Positions 53,068-61,857 of a stretch of DNA of 64,000 nucleotides are shown here, piece by piece; within the stretch, counting starts at the first letter, position 1; every line of letters starts with the position of its first letter. The notes beneath the pieces are model-generated. The model saw only the letters and a list, made by a program, of their open reading frames with translations, was not told where the DNA came from and ran no database searches. The stretch is from Streptomyces goshikiensis (GTDB lineage Bacteria; Actinomycetota; Actinomycetes; Streptomycetales; Streptomycetaceae), in the NCBI RefSeq assembly GCF_014650555.1, contig NZ_BMVE01000009.1, forward strand, positions 202,155 through 266,154, read 5' to 3'. A program made the translations under genes and the position numbers.

Positions 53068-53240
53068 ATGGGACGGCGTGAGAACGCCGTTGCCGCCAGC
53101 ACCCGCCAGATGGAAGCGCTGGCGCTGTGGCTTCGTGCCCAGAGCCAGCGCGAGGCGCTCACTTACGCGGCAATGGCCCAGCGCATCAACTACGGCTTCA
53201 CCGCCTCCATGCTCTCCCGCGCGGCCGGCGGGCCGGTGCT
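53068..53240 (+). pseudogene. XRE-type regulator N-terminal fragment
   Basis: From ATG 53068 the frame reads GRRENAVAASTRQMEALALW, LRAQSQREALTYAAMAQRIN, YGFTASMLSRAAGGPVL, the N-terminus of a Streptomyces helix-turn-helix regulator with an insertion in the recognition region. It then runs into unrelated sequence at the end of the response-regulator gene. No ribosome binding site. Confidence 0.45.
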
Positions 53241-53263
53241 CGCTGCGCAGGGAGTCCGTCCAC

Positions 53264-53923
53264 TCACTGGGATGTTGCCACCAGGCCCGCCTCGTAGGCC
53301 AGGATCACCAGCTGCACCCGGTCGCGGGCATCGAGCTTGGCGAGCAGGCGGGTCAGGTAGGTCTTGGCGGTGGCGATGCTGATGCAGAGCTCGCCTGCGA
53401 TCTCCGTATTGGACAGGCCCCTGCCGACGAGGGTCAGCACCTCGCGTTCCCGGGCGGTGATGGCGCCGAGCTCCGCCCGCCGCGGCGGTGACGCTGCGGG
53501 TCGGGCGGTGAACTCTTTGATCAGCCGGCGTGTGACAGCTGGTGCGATCAGTGCGTCCCCGGCGGCAACGATCCGGATTGCGGAGAGGATGTCGTCCAGG
53601 GCCATGTCCTTGACGAGGAATCCGGACGCGCCGGCGTGCAGCGCCCCGTAGACGTAGTCGTCGTCGTCGAAGGTCGTCAGGACGACGACGCGTGCGGAGC
53701 CGGTGCCCTTCGTGATCAGCCGGGTGGCCTCGATGCCGTCCATGCCGGGCATCCGGAGGTCCATCACGACGACGTCGGGGGCGAGTTCCTCCGTCAGTCG
53801 TACCGCTTCCGCGCCGTCTCCGGCCTCGCCCACCACCTCGATGTCCGCGGTGTCGGTGATGACCATCTGCAGGGCGGCGCGGACCAGGGGCTGGTCGTCG
53901 GTGAGTACGACGCGGATGGTCAT
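53264..53923 (-). CDS. NarL/LuxR-family response regulator
   Basis: 219 aa. Receiver domain residues 1-120 with acidic DD (9-10), phospho-acceptor Asp55 in VVVMDLRMPG and a conserved Lys in FLVKDM; LuxR HTH at about 150-210 (ITAREREVLTLVGRGLSNTE, IAGELCISIATAKTYL). ATG 53923 overlaps the histidine kinase stop (ATGA). It forms a two-component pair with that kinase and probably controls the divergent ABC exporter. Confidence 0.95.
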   Translation of the reverse strand: MTIRVVLTDDQPLVRAALQMVITDTADIEVVGEAGDGAEAVRLTEELAPDVVVMDLRMPGMDGIEATRLITKGTGSARVVVLTTFDDDDYVYGALHAGASGFLVKDMALDDILSAIRIVAAGDALIAPAVTRRLIKEFTARPAASPPRRAELGAITAREREVLTLVGRGLSNTEIAGELCISIATAKTYLTRLLAKLDARDRVQLVILAYEAGLVATSQ

Positions 53924-55173
53924 ATGGCTCTCGCCTTCTCTTCTGCCTCAGTCATTGTCGGTATCGGCAATCTGACCGCTACCAGGAAGCCGCCCCCGGG
54001 ACGGGGCCCGGCCGTGAAATCGCCGCGCAGCAGGGCAGTCCGCTCGCGCATGCCGATCAGGCCGTATCCGGTGTCGGTGCCGGTGCCGCCGCCTTTCCCT
54101 CGGTCCGAGACCTCGACGGCGAGTTCGTCCGCGCGGTATTCGAGGCGCACGAGGCAGGAATCGGCCCCGGAGTGCCGTACGGCGTTGGTCACCGACTCCT
54201 GGACGATCCGGAACGCCGCGAGGTCGATGTCAGCGGGCAGCGGGCGGTGCTTGCCCTGCCGGCGCACCTCCACGCGGACACCGGCGGCCGTGGCCGTCGC
54301 GGCGAGCCGTTCCACGTCCGCCAGGCCGAGGGCCGGATGCAGGGATGCTGGTGCACGCCCATGGTCTTGACCGGTGCCTTCCTGATTCTGGTCGGCCTGG
54401 CGCAGGGCGCCGAGCATCCGCCGGAGCCCGGACAGGGTCTCGCGCCCCGCCTTCTCCACGGTGAGCATCGCCTCCCGGGCCCTGGCCGGCTGGGTCTCGA
54501 CGACCCGGGCTGCGGCGCCGGCCTGCAGGGCGATGATGCCGATGCTGTGGGCGACGGTGTCATGCATCTCGCGGGCGATGCGCAGCCGTTCGGCGGTGAC
54601 GGCCTGCGCGGCGGCCCGTGCGTACAACTCTTCGGTGTGGGCGCGGGCCTGGTGCACCGAGTTGCCGATGAGCCAGGCGATGACCACGGTCAGGGCCAGG
54701 AAGGGCTCGGGGGCGATTCCGGAGTCGTCCCCCATGAGCAGCCGCATCATGAAGTAGCAGGTGAGCACGGCGAGTGCCCCCGCGGCCGCCGTGAGCGAAC
54801 TCCGTCGGGATCGGATGGCCGCGATGTAGCAGAGGGCCACATCCACTGCCAGAAACTGCAGCGGCGGGATCTCGTCCTGGCGCCAGGCCACCGTCGAGGC
54901 GACCGTGCCGGCGATCACCAGTGCGTAGGCCGGTGTAGTGCTGCGGCGCAGCGCCGCACTACCGGCCAGGACCAGCACGAACGCGAGCGCAAGCAGGGCC
55001 CGGGCGCCAAGCGAATCAAGCCCGTCCCGAGGAAAGTTGAGCGAGTGCGTCGGCCTCGGCGGCATCACGACGTACTCGACGATGGGTTCCACTGCTGCCG
55101 CGAACCACGCCAGCGCCGTCCACAGGCCCGGGGGTATGCGCTTGAGTAGCGGCGAAGACACGGAGGCGGACAT
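53920..55173 (-). CDS. sensor histidine kinase (HisKA_3 / DesK-NarX type)
   Basis: 417 aa from ATG 55173 (the frame extends to GTG 55239, which lies in the promoter palindrome region, so it is rejected). Four to six membrane helices occupy residues about 15-175. The dimerisation box is REMHDTVAHSIG with phospho-acceptor His204; the ATPase part includes RIVQESVTNAVRHSGA (N box) and GYGLIGMRERTALL (G box). Senses a membrane or cell-wall signal and phosphorylates the coupled regulator. Confidence 0.9.
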   Translation of the reverse strand: MSASVSSPLLKRIPPGLWTALAWFAAAVEPIVEYVVMPPRPTHSLNFPRDGLDSLGARALLALAFVLVLAGSAALRRSTTPAYALVIAGTVASTVAWRQDEIPPLQFLAVDVALCYIAAIRSRRSSLTAAAGALAVLTCYFMMRLLMGDDSGIAPEPFLALTVVIAWLIGNSVHQARAHTEELYARAAAQAVTAERLRIAREMHDTVAHSIGIIALQAGAAARVVETQPARAREAMLTVEKAGRETLSGLRRMLGALRQADQNQEGTGQDHGRAPASLHPALGLADVERLAATATAAGVRVEVRRQGKHRPLPADIDLAAFRIVQESVTNAVRHSGADSCLVRLEYRADELAVEVSDRGKGGGTGTDTGYGLIGMRERTALLRGDFTAGPRPGGGFLVAVRLPIPTMTEAEEKARAI

Positions 55174-55216
55174 CTGGTGATCGTAACCGTGTGCCGTCCC
55201 TGGGCCATCGGCCCGC

Positions 55217-55228
55217 GGTTGTACAACC
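55217..55228. promoter_or_regulatory. 12-bp palindrome in the divergent promoter
   Basis: GGTTGTACAACC is a perfect palindrome, followed by AGGGTTGACAC. It lies between the histidine kinase (start 55173) and the ABC gene (start 55307) and may bind the response regulator. Confidence 0.45.
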
Positions 55229-55306
55229 AGGGTTGACACTCATGTCCGGCACTTGTCAGCTCCGGCCCGACGACGGGCAAGGTCGCCCCCCGGCACCGTT
55301 GTCCCC

Positions 55307-56215
55307 GTGATCGAAGTCAACGAGCTCACGAAGCGATACGGCAGCACGACGGCCGTCAAGGATCTGACCTTCACCGTGCGACCCGGCCAGGTGACCGGGT
55401 TCCTCGGACCCAACGGTGCGGGCAAGAGCACCACGCTGCGGATGGTCCTCGGCTTGCATGAGCCCACCAGCGGCAGCGTCATTGTCGGCGGCCGTTCCTT
55501 TCGGGATCGCCCCCGCGGCCTGCGTCATGTCGGATCCCTTCTCGACGCGCACGATGTGCACGGCGGGCGCAGCGCGATTGCACAGTTGTCCGCCCTGGCG
55601 CGCAGTAACCGCATTCCGCAGCGCCGGGTGGAGGAGGTGCTCCGGGAGGTCGGTCTCGCCGAGGCCGCCCGGCGCCGCATCAGCGGATTCTCGCTCGGCA
55701 TGAAACAGCGGCTCGGCATCGCCTCCGCCCTGCTCGGCGACCCACCGGTACTGCTCTTCGACGAACCGCTCAACGGCCTCGACCCGGAAGGCGTGAGGTG
55801 GGTGCGTGACCTGTTCAGGCGACTTGCCGCCGAAGGCCGCACCGTGTTCGTCTCCAGCCATCTCATGTCCGAGATGGAGCACACCGCCGACCAGCTGATC
55901 GTCATCGGCCGCGGCGAGCTGATCGCGGCGGAAAGCCTCGCGGAGTTCTCCGCTCGTGGCACCCGGCAGAGCGTCACGGTGAGCACGCCCGCATCGGCCG
56001 TCCTGAGAGACCTGCTCGCGGCCGAGGGAGCGACTATCCACACGGCGGGCGACCTGCTTGCTGTGACCGGTGTGACCGCGGTCCGGATCGGTGAGATCGC
56101 CATGGAACACCGCATTCCGCTGCATCACCTCAGCGCCCGGTCCTCCTCCCTGGAAGAGGCGTTCATGGAGCTCACCGCCGACAGCGTGCAATACCTTGCA
56201 GGAGACCCCCAGTGA
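55307..56215 (+). CDS. ABC transporter ATP-binding protein
   Basis: 302 aa. Walker A GPNGAGKSTT at about residues 35-44, signature FSLGMKQRLG, Walker B VLLFDEPLNGLD, and H-loop SSHLM, all present. The C-terminal about 90 residues are the accessory domain of BcrA/DrrA-type exporters. GTG 55307 is chosen from the family start (VIEVNELTKRYG); no ribosome binding site is obvious. Coupled to the permease by GTGA. Probably exports an antibiotic or lipid-targeting agent. Confidence 0.95.
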   Translation: MIEVNELTKRYGSTTAVKDLTFTVRPGQVTGFLGPNGAGKSTTLRMVLGLHEPTSGSVIVGGRSFRDRPRGLRHVGSLLDAHDVHGGRSAIAQLSALARSNRIPQRRVEEVLREVGLAEAARRRISGFSLGMKQRLGIASALLGDPPVLLFDEPLNGLDPEGVRWVRDLFRRLAAEGRTVFVSSHLMSEMEHTADQLIVIGRGELIAAESLAEFSARGTRQSVTVSTPASAVLRDLLAAEGATIHTAGDLLAVTGVTAVRIGEIAMEHRIPLHHLSARSSSLEEAFMELTADSVQYLAGDPQ

Positions 56216-57057
56216 CCACGACATACGCTGCCGTTGACGAACTCGGCGCCGACGAACCCCGCGCCCGATTTCACGACCTGGTGGCCGCCGAGTGGATCAA
56301 GCTTCGGTCGCTGCGCTCCACCTGGATCGCGTACGGGGCCACCGCACTGGCCGTCATCGCGTTCAACGCGGGCACCGCCTACGACACCTACAACTACTGG
56401 CCGGAGCGGAGCGCGGCGGACCGGGCAGACTTCGTCCGGGCCGGAATTCCGCTGCAGGAGGCGTTCACGGCGAACGCCGTCATGGTCATGATGCTCGCCC
56501 TCGGTGCCATCGGCGCCGTCGCGATCCTCGGCGAGTACAGCACGGGCACCATCCGTACGACGTTCGCGGCCGTTCCGGCCCGCCGTTCGGTGATGGCTGC
56601 CAAGACAGTGGTCGTCACGGCCGTCAGTACTGTCTTCGGCGCGATCGTCGCGGGGGCCTCATTCGGGCTGACGCAGGCGATCCTCGACGGCCGGGACGCC
56701 GGCCTGTCGATCGGCTACCCGGGTGCCCTGCGCGTTGTAGCGGCGTCCGCTCTTCTTGCGCCCGTGTGCGCGCTCACCGGCATGGCGATCGGCTCCGTCA
56801 TCAGGCACACCTCGGCCACCATGGTCGCCTCTGTGGTAGCCATCCTCGTACTGCCCATGGTCTTCACCGACGGCCGCCACTGGTCGGCGGTCGCCGGGCA
56901 CGCCACGCTCTACCAGGCGTGGTCACGGCTCGTGGAGGTCGGCTCACCCCGGACCGACTTTCCGTGGACGACCGGTGGAGCCTGGACCGTCTATGCGGTG
57001 TGGGCGCTCACCACAGCAGTGCTCGCCGTCACCAGCGCGCAACGGCGCGACCAGTGA
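56212..57057 (+). CDS. ABC-2 type transporter permease
   Basis: 281 aa with about six membrane helices (for example TALAVIAFNAG, AVMVMMLALGAIGAVAILGE, VASVVAILVLPMVF). The EYSTGTIRTTFAAVP motif is characteristic of ABC-2 permeases of the BcrB/DrrB/lantibiotic exporter group. GTG 56212 overlaps the ATPase stop. It pairs with the upstream ATPase and is likely under the divergent two-component system. Confidence 0.95.
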   Translation: MTTTYAAVDELGADEPRARFHDLVAAEWIKLRSLRSTWIAYGATALAVIAFNAGTAYDTYNYWPERSAADRADFVRAGIPLQEAFTANAVMVMMLALGAIGAVAILGEYSTGTIRTTFAAVPARRSVMAAKTVVVTAVSTVFGAIVAGASFGLTQAILDGRDAGLSIGYPGALRVVAASALLAPVCALTGMAIGSVIRHTSATMVASVVAILVLPMVFTDGRHWSAVAGHATLYQAWSRLVEVGSPRTDFPWTTGGAWTVYAVWALTTAVLAVTSAQRRDQ

Positions 57058-57199
57058 GAGAGCCGGTCAGCCAACTGCCTGGGTGGCACTTCGGCCTTCC
57101 GATACTGGCTCCGCGTCGCTGACGAGCATGGCCGCCCCAGCCGCGACCAGGATGACGGGTTGACGAAACTATTCCTCATCGACGGCATCCAGCTCCCGG

Positions 57200-57475
57200 A
57201 CCGCAGGCCGCCTGGCAGGTCCGGGAGCTGGAAGGAATACCGGCCGAGCATGTTGATGTGGTGTCGCAGGAACGGCGAGAGGCGGGCCACGTCCTCGTCG
57301 CGGACGTCGAAGCCGTCGGCCCGGAGCTGGGTGATGGCGGCATCCATATAGCGGGTGTTGAACAGCACCAGGGCGTTGAGTACGAGGCCCAGGGCGCCGA
57401 TCTGGTCCTCCATGCCGTCCTGGTGGCGCTGGTAGAGCTGCCCGGCCTTCCCATAGGCAGTTCGTGACAGCGAAG
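57200..57475 (-). pseudogene. Tn3-family transposase C-terminal fragment
   Basis: The minus frame reads GQLYQRHQDGMEDQIGALGL, VLNALVLFNTRYMDAAITQL, DEDVARLSPFLRHHINMLGR, YSFQLPDLPGGLR, the C-terminus of Tn3 transposases, but the terminal RDPD..DEE is lost to a frame change. 57058-57199 is non-coding. It may derive from the same lost transposon as the piece at 10560-10634. Confidence 0.75.
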
Positions 57476-57525
57476 ATGGACCGCCGCAGGTCAGGAGTGC
57501 AGAGGCCACCGGGGGATGGCCCAGC

Positions 57526-58335
57526 TCACCCTGGGGGCCGGGTGGCGATAACAGCCTCGGTGCGGACACGCTCGTCAAACAATCCGCCGTCGGGACCGAA
57601 GGCGTTCAGGGCCTGTCGGAGGTCACGTTCGAAGGCCGCCCGGCCGGGGCCGAGTGCGGCCGGGCTGGTGAAGCTGTAGGAGAGCTGAAGCCCAACGACC
57701 TCGTCCACGCTGCGGCTGACCGCCTGGTCCCAGTGAACCTCCTCGACCCTGGAGAACGGCGAGCGGAGCAGGACCTCCTGGTGCCGCACGTCGGGATACC
57801 CGGCCGGCCCGGAGCCCCGAAGACGTTCGGGGTCCAGATGGCGACGACGGACCTGCTCGACCACGGCCAGCCAGGGCGGAGGTTCCAGGTCGTCGTGCTG
57901 GGCTCCGCAGGTCGCCAGCACCACCGCGCCCTCGGGCTCGATCAGGGTGTCCAGGTCGCGCAGCAGCCGTTCCCGGTCCGTCCAGTGGAACGAGGCACCC
58001 ATCACTGTCAGCAGGACTGGCCCCACGTCCATCGCGAGCAGCGTGTCAGAGCTCCCGAGTCGCCAGTCGATGCCGCTCACCCGTGCCTGGGCGGCAAGAC
58101 GGCGCCCCTCGGCGATCATTTCAGGCTCCGGATCGACGGCGATCACCTCTCGTAGGAGCGGCGCCAGCGGCAGCGTGAGAGCTCCGCTGCCCGCCCCCAG
58201 ATCCAGCACCCGCTGGGAGCCATCGAAGGAGAAACGCTGACCGAGGAGAGCGAACAGACGGGGATCGTACGCGGGCCGGAACCTCGCGTAGTACGGCACC
58301 GTCGAGGCAAACAACCCATCGGGCGGAGGCTTCAC
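57526..58335 (-). CDS. class I SAM-dependent methyltransferase (DUF/UbiE-like)
   Basis: 269 aa from GTG 58335. Motif I reads VLDLGAGSGALTLPLA, motif II VIAVDPEPEMIAEGR, and GASFHWTDRERLLRDLDTLI is a family signature. Its closest look is the small group of Streptomyces methyltransferases beginning PDGLFASTVPYYARFRPAYD. GTG 58335 matches the family start but its GGAGGG is too close; GTG 58374 has GGAGGG at 5 nt spacing inside a hairpin, so the start is uncertain by 13 residues. Substrate unknown. Confidence 0.85.
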   Translation of the reverse strand: MKPPPDGLFASTVPYYARFRPAYDPRLFALLGQRFSFDGSQRVLDLGAGSGALTLPLAPLLREVIAVDPEPEMIAEGRRLAAQARVSGIDWRLGSSDTLLAMDVGPVLLTVMGASFHWTDRERLLRDLDTLIEPEGAVVLATCGAQHDDLEPPPWLAVVEQVRRRHLDPERLRGSGPAGYPDVRHQEVLLRSPFSRVEEVHWDQAVSRSVDEVVGLQLSYSFTSPAALGPGRAAFERDLRQALNAFGPDGGLFDERVRTEAVIATRPPG

Positions 58336-58378
58336 CCCTCCAATTTCCCACCGCTGCGCTCGTACGGGAAGCACGAAA

Positions 58379-58402
58379 GCCCTCCGGCGCGTGCCGGAGG
58401 GC
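58379..58402. terminator. 10-bp hairpin
   Basis: GCCCTCCGGC (58379-58388) and its exact complement (58393-58402) with loop GCGT; TTTC follows on the minus strand. It sits directly upstream of the methyltransferase start and contains the GGAGGG site, so it may be a terminator or control initiation. Confidence 0.5.
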
Positions 58403-58464
58403 GGGGTACGGAAGGGCGTGTGCGGTGAACTCGGGTCACCAGCGAGTGCGGCGCTGTGGGTGGT

Positions 58465-58905
58465 GAGTGGACCGGTGACTCACCGGTGCGTAAGAGCTGG
58501 TGAGTGGTGACCGAATCGGTGAGCCACTGGTGTGTGCTGGCAGGGACGGGAGAGCGATGAGCAGCGCAACCGGTGCGCCGGGACGATCAGCAGGCGCACC
58601 GCCGCCAGAGCCCGAACCGCGCCGGGGCCGGGAGGCCTGCCGTTGAGCGCACCCCGACGGCGCGCACCCGGTGCGCTGGTGCGCACCGACGATGTCCGGC
58701 GTCCACTCCACCGCGTGGACTCCACAGGCCGGGAGCGGACGTCACCGTGCTCTGCATCCATTTCACCGTGTGGAGCCCCACTGGGTGGAGTGGACGACAT
58801 CGGCGGGGAACGATGCCGCACATCCACCTGGTGCGCACCCGCCGGTCCACTCCACCGCACCAGGTCCACCCGATGGGTACCACCGGCCACACGGGGGTGC
58901 GCACC
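58465..58905. repeat. cluster of palindromes and direct repeats
   Basis: ACCGGTG sites at about 58470-58490 match those at 776-904. GGTGCGCACC, a perfect 10-bp palindrome, occurs at 58678-58687, 58830-58839 and 58896-58905. GTCCACTCCAC occurs at 58701-58711 and 58845-58855, and in reverse complement at 58785-58795. The stretch 58403-58925 has no supported gene. It looks like a protein-binding region of a mobile element or relic of repetitive coding DNA. Confidence 0.6.
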
Positions 58906-58925
58906 CAACCGGTGCGGTGGTGCGG

Positions 58926-59180
58926 TCAGTGGTGCATGGCCACCCCACGCTCCACCACCGCGCGGGGCCCCTCCACCTGTTCGTCGCGCAGCGCCTGGAG
59001 AGCCCGGAGGAGATCCGTCGGTGCGTCGGCGAGGACCCGGCCGACGAAGTCGCGATGGTGCGGCCGCTCCCCGGCGCGGCAGCCGCCGAGGACGTGCGAG
59101 GCGCACTGCCTGATCGCCGTCAGGCAGGTGACACCGACCTTGTCCAGGGCGAAGGAGTCAGCGCAGGGCTCAGTGTCGTC
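58926..59180 (-). pseudogene. hypothetical-protein fragment
   Basis: The minus frame reads DSFALDKVGVTCLTAIRQCA, SHVLGGCRAGERPHHRDFVG, RVLADAPTDLLRALQALRDE and a stop at 58926: a helical protein end. Upstream of about 59180 the minus frame overlaps the ligase relic on the plus strand and is not coding. I recognise no family. Confidence 0.35.
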
Positions 59181-59237
59181 GGAGAGCGCGGTCACGGGGA
59201 AGACGACCAGCTCCGCGATGGCCAGCAACAGATCAGG

Positions 59238-59351
59238 CAGTCGCTCTCCTACTACATGGCGTTCGACGTCCTGCAGGCCGACGGCATTGAGCTGATCACG
59301 CTGCCCTACAAAGAGCGCCGTCGGCGCCTTGAGGTGGCCGCAACACGGTGG
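59238..59351 (+). pseudogene. ATP-dependent DNA ligase fragment (middle part)
   Basis: The plus frame reads YYMAFDVLQADGIELITLPY then KERRRRLEVAA, the same block as in the 3885-4040 fragment (FDLL..G.D....PY..RRAALE) but from a different ligase, as the sequence differs. No flanking ligase motifs. Third ligase piece in the window. Confidence 0.55.
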
Positions 59352-59362
59352 TCTTCGTTGGG

Positions 59363-59623
59363 TCAAAGGAGTTTGCACTGCTCGCAAACCGTCTCGTAGT
59401 AGATCTGGCGGCCACAGTCCACAGAGTCGTTGATGTCGTCGTCCGACGGGGATTCAGGCCGTTCGTCCGGGCGTTCCTCTGTGGGCCGTTCCGAGGCACT
59501 GTCTGATGGGTTTCCTTGCGCTGCCCACGCGTGAAGCGGCGGATTGATGTCGCGGGAGCACACCTGGGTCATGTCGGGCTGCCACATCACCTTGCCGAAG
59601 AAGATTTCGCCTATCGCGGTCAT
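59363..59623 (-). CDS. hypothetical protein fragment
   Basis: 86 aa from ATG 59623, but the same frame is open and protein-like upstream (RISAAADRARANGWDVKAFA, RPWTLP), so the real gene was longer and has lost its start. The end has VDCGRQIYYETVCEQCKLL with three Cys. The first part (IGEIFFGKVMWQPDMTQVCS) has no family I recognise. Ends at 59363, convergent with the ligase relic. Confidence 0.4.
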   Translation of the reverse strand: MTAIGEIFFGKVMWQPDMTQVCSRDINPPLHAWAAQGNPSDSASERPTEERPDERPESPSDDDINDSVDCGRQIYYETVCEQCKLL

Positions 59624-59748
59624 CGGCAGAGTCCATGGCCTGGCGAAAGCCTTGACATCCCAGCCGTTCGCGCGGGCCCGGTCTGCAGCGGCGCTGATGC
59701 GGCCGATAGGGCGCCTCGCTGTCGGTGGCGGCTGGGACGCGGGGACGC

Positions 59749-60017
59749 ATGGACAGGAATGAGGAGTTGCTGCGCGGCCGGGTCTACGGCGCCGACCACG
59801 ACCACCCGGGCCCGCTGCCGCACCGCGACTACGCCGAACTGGTCGGCGGCCCGCTCGATGGTCTGCTGCTCGACATCACTGGCTGGACAGTGGATGAGAT
59901 CCAGACCGGCGTCGCGCTGATGACCGAGCTCGGGCAGTGCGGCCTGGCGGCCGCGCCCAGTACGACCCGCGCCCCGGCGAGCGGCGCCGCTGGGATTGGT
60001 CCGGAGACACGCCCTGA
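59749..60017 (+). pseudogene. frameshifted small hypothetical protein
   Basis: From ATG 59749 the frame reads MDRNEELLRGRVYGADHDHP, ELVGGPLDGLLLDITGWTVD, EIQTGVALMTELGQCG. At about 59940-59960 the frame changes: the continuation AQYDPRPGERRRWDWSGDTP, ending at a stop 60015-60017, is in the next frame and fits as the natural C-terminus. So a single-base indel has broken the gene; the unshifted frame runs on to 60156 as junk. Function unknown. Confidence 0.55.
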
Positions 60018-60168
60018 GGCTTCACCAGGAGTGCCTGTCGGGGGCTCTGTTGGAGGGCCTATTCGTCGGAGGCGTTGTTGGGTAGCGGTTCACAAAATCA
60101 GTGACGCGTTCCGTGCAGTCCGAGTATGTTTATCGGTAATCCATCGTGCGTGGTGAAGCGAGGCGAAC

Positions 60169-61377
60169 ATGCAGAATCCTGCGGCCGGTGATGTGAGTCG
60201 ATCACGTATCGCTGAATTCCTTCGACACCTCGGCCCCGAGGTCCGCGCCAAGCTTCAGGTGGATGACGGATTGATCACCGGGGCGGACATGTTGGTTTCC
60301 CTCTGCTACACCTTGATGGACGCCGATAGCTCTCAGCCCTGGCAGGACCGCTGCGCCGCCGTCTTCGACGAGTTCACTAGTGGCGAGGCCGAAGCAGGGT
60401 TGAAGTACATCCTCACCAAACTTCAGGACACGGATGAGGCCATGTCCTGGATCACCGCATTCAAAGGGCTGAACTACCAGGCTTTTGCGGTTCGCCTGCT
60501 GGGAGCAGCTGGCACAAGGCGTTTTCGTAACGCGTGGAAAGAGGATGCCGCGGTCGCAGGGCTGGCGATCCGGCGCGGACTTCGCGGTCTGATGCCCTTC
60601 GCCGTGGCCTGGGGTGACGCCATCGGCAACATGACCGAGAACCAACGGAAAGCCGTCACGAAGTCCGACATCATCGGCCTGGAGATCATGAAGGGACTCG
60701 TCCAGCTGGACAAGGCGTTAGGGAAGAAGTTCCTCTCCACACTGCCCATGCAGCTCACGATCGCGACCGCCGACGACCTCACCGCTTGGCGGCCCGACGA
60801 CATGCCGGAGATCACCGCCAGCATCAGGCAACGAGTCGTCGAGTCCTCAGTCAAGAGACTGGAGAGGGAGAACTCGAGGCTCGTCCGGAAGCTCAGGGGC
60901 GCCAAGGACGCGCTTAAACACTCGGAGGACGGCATCTCTCAGGCCGCCAACTCGCTGGTCGAGGTCATCGACCGGATCTTGCGCGAAGCGTTCTCCAAGG
61001 ACGAGGCCCTGGCCTGGGTGGAGGCCAACCTGCCGAACGAGCCGGACTTGACCCATACGAACAAGGACGGCAAGACGCTGCCGACCAAGCGGGCCGAGGC
61101 TCTCTGCTTCTTCTACCGCGGGCGCCCCACGGCTCGTGGAGCCACCGAGTACGACGACGGCCAAGGGCCGGCCCTCCTCGAAGACGTCTTCGCCCGCGTG
61201 TTCGTGGCGACACGTGACCGTCTTGAGAAGATCAAGCACGCCGATCGCGGAACCCCAGAGGAGAGGGACCAGCTGGTCTCCCTCATGACCGGCCTTGAAG
61301 GGGCACTGATGCTGGGCCTCTTCGTCAGTCAGATCGGTCACCTGCCGGACTCGCAGCTTGAGGGAGCCAGAGCGTAG
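60169..61377 (+). CDS. unknown 402-aa helical protein
   Basis: ATG 60169 follows GAGG by 6 nt. The protein is helical throughout: LVSLCYTLMDADSS, KYILTKLQDTDEAMSWITAF; a coiled coil at about 225-260 (VKRLERENSRLVRKLRGAKD); a C-terminal domain with EAFSKDEALAWVEANLPNEP, TKRAEALCFFYRGRP and LEGALMLGLFVSQIG. No signal peptide or membrane segment. It is somewhat less GC-rich than its neighbours, stands alone between relics and next to an RHS-type gene, so it may be acquired. The coiled coil plus helical bundle recalls abortive-infection or phage-defence proteins, but no motif proves it. Confidence 0.75.
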   Translation: MQNPAAGDVSRSRIAEFLRHLGPEVRAKLQVDDGLITGADMLVSLCYTLMDADSSQPWQDRCAAVFDEFTSGEAEAGLKYILTKLQDTDEAMSWITAFKGLNYQAFAVRLLGAAGTRRFRNAWKEDAAVAGLAIRRGLRGLMPFAVAWGDAIGNMTENQRKAVTKSDIIGLEIMKGLVQLDKALGKKFLSTLPMQLTIATADDLTAWRPDDMPEITASIRQRVVESSVKRLERENSRLVRKLRGAKDALKHSEDGISQAANSLVEVIDRILREAFSKDEALAWVEANLPNEPDLTHTNKDGKTLPTKRAEALCFFYRGRPTARGATEYDDGQGPALLEDVFARVFVATRDRLEKIKHADRGTPEERDQLVSLMTGLEGALMLGLFVSQIGHLPDSQLEGARA

Positions 61378-61494
61378 GAGTACCCGCTAGTTCCGATGGC
61401 AACGTACGAGTGGGGCCGGACAGCGCCTGCTGTCCGGCCCCACCTGCCTGAACTGCGACCTACGGCCTCGCAGCGCAGCCGCTCTGCCGCCCGG

Positions 61495-61600
61495 TGGCGG
61501 CTGCGCCCACCTCATCCCGATCTTGGACAACTACTCCATCCGCTCCGGTGTCAGGGTGGCGGTGTCGTTCTGGAGCTTGTGGAGTGGACGAGTGCGGGGT
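61495..61600 (-). pseudogene. helicase-associated domain fragment with internal stop
   Basis: The minus frame reads KLQNDTATLTPERME, TAG, LSKIGMRWAQ, matching the same C-terminal block as in the 8458-8820 piece (SSERVEQLSEIGMRWA) with Gln replaced by a stop. It is a different copy. 61378-61494 and 61601-61857 hold no gene; 61640-61770 is AT-richer than its surroundings. Confidence 0.5.
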
Positions 61601-61857
61601 GACGTGAGCTGGCTGCTGACGGATGGACATACCGTCAGTTCTCGCACCCTGCTTGTTGGTTCGGAACATATGAGGTCTGTCACACCTGTTTCAGGATTCC
61701 TGGTTGATCAATCGATTTTCAGCGGCATTTATGTGGATAGTTTTTTGAATGCGGCTGGCGTGTGCGATGCCCGATCGCCCGCGGCTGGGTTGCCAGGTGA
61801 TCGTCTCGGTAGCTAGGAATGGGCCCCTCTTCGTGTTCTTTCTTGTGGGGGCTTGTC

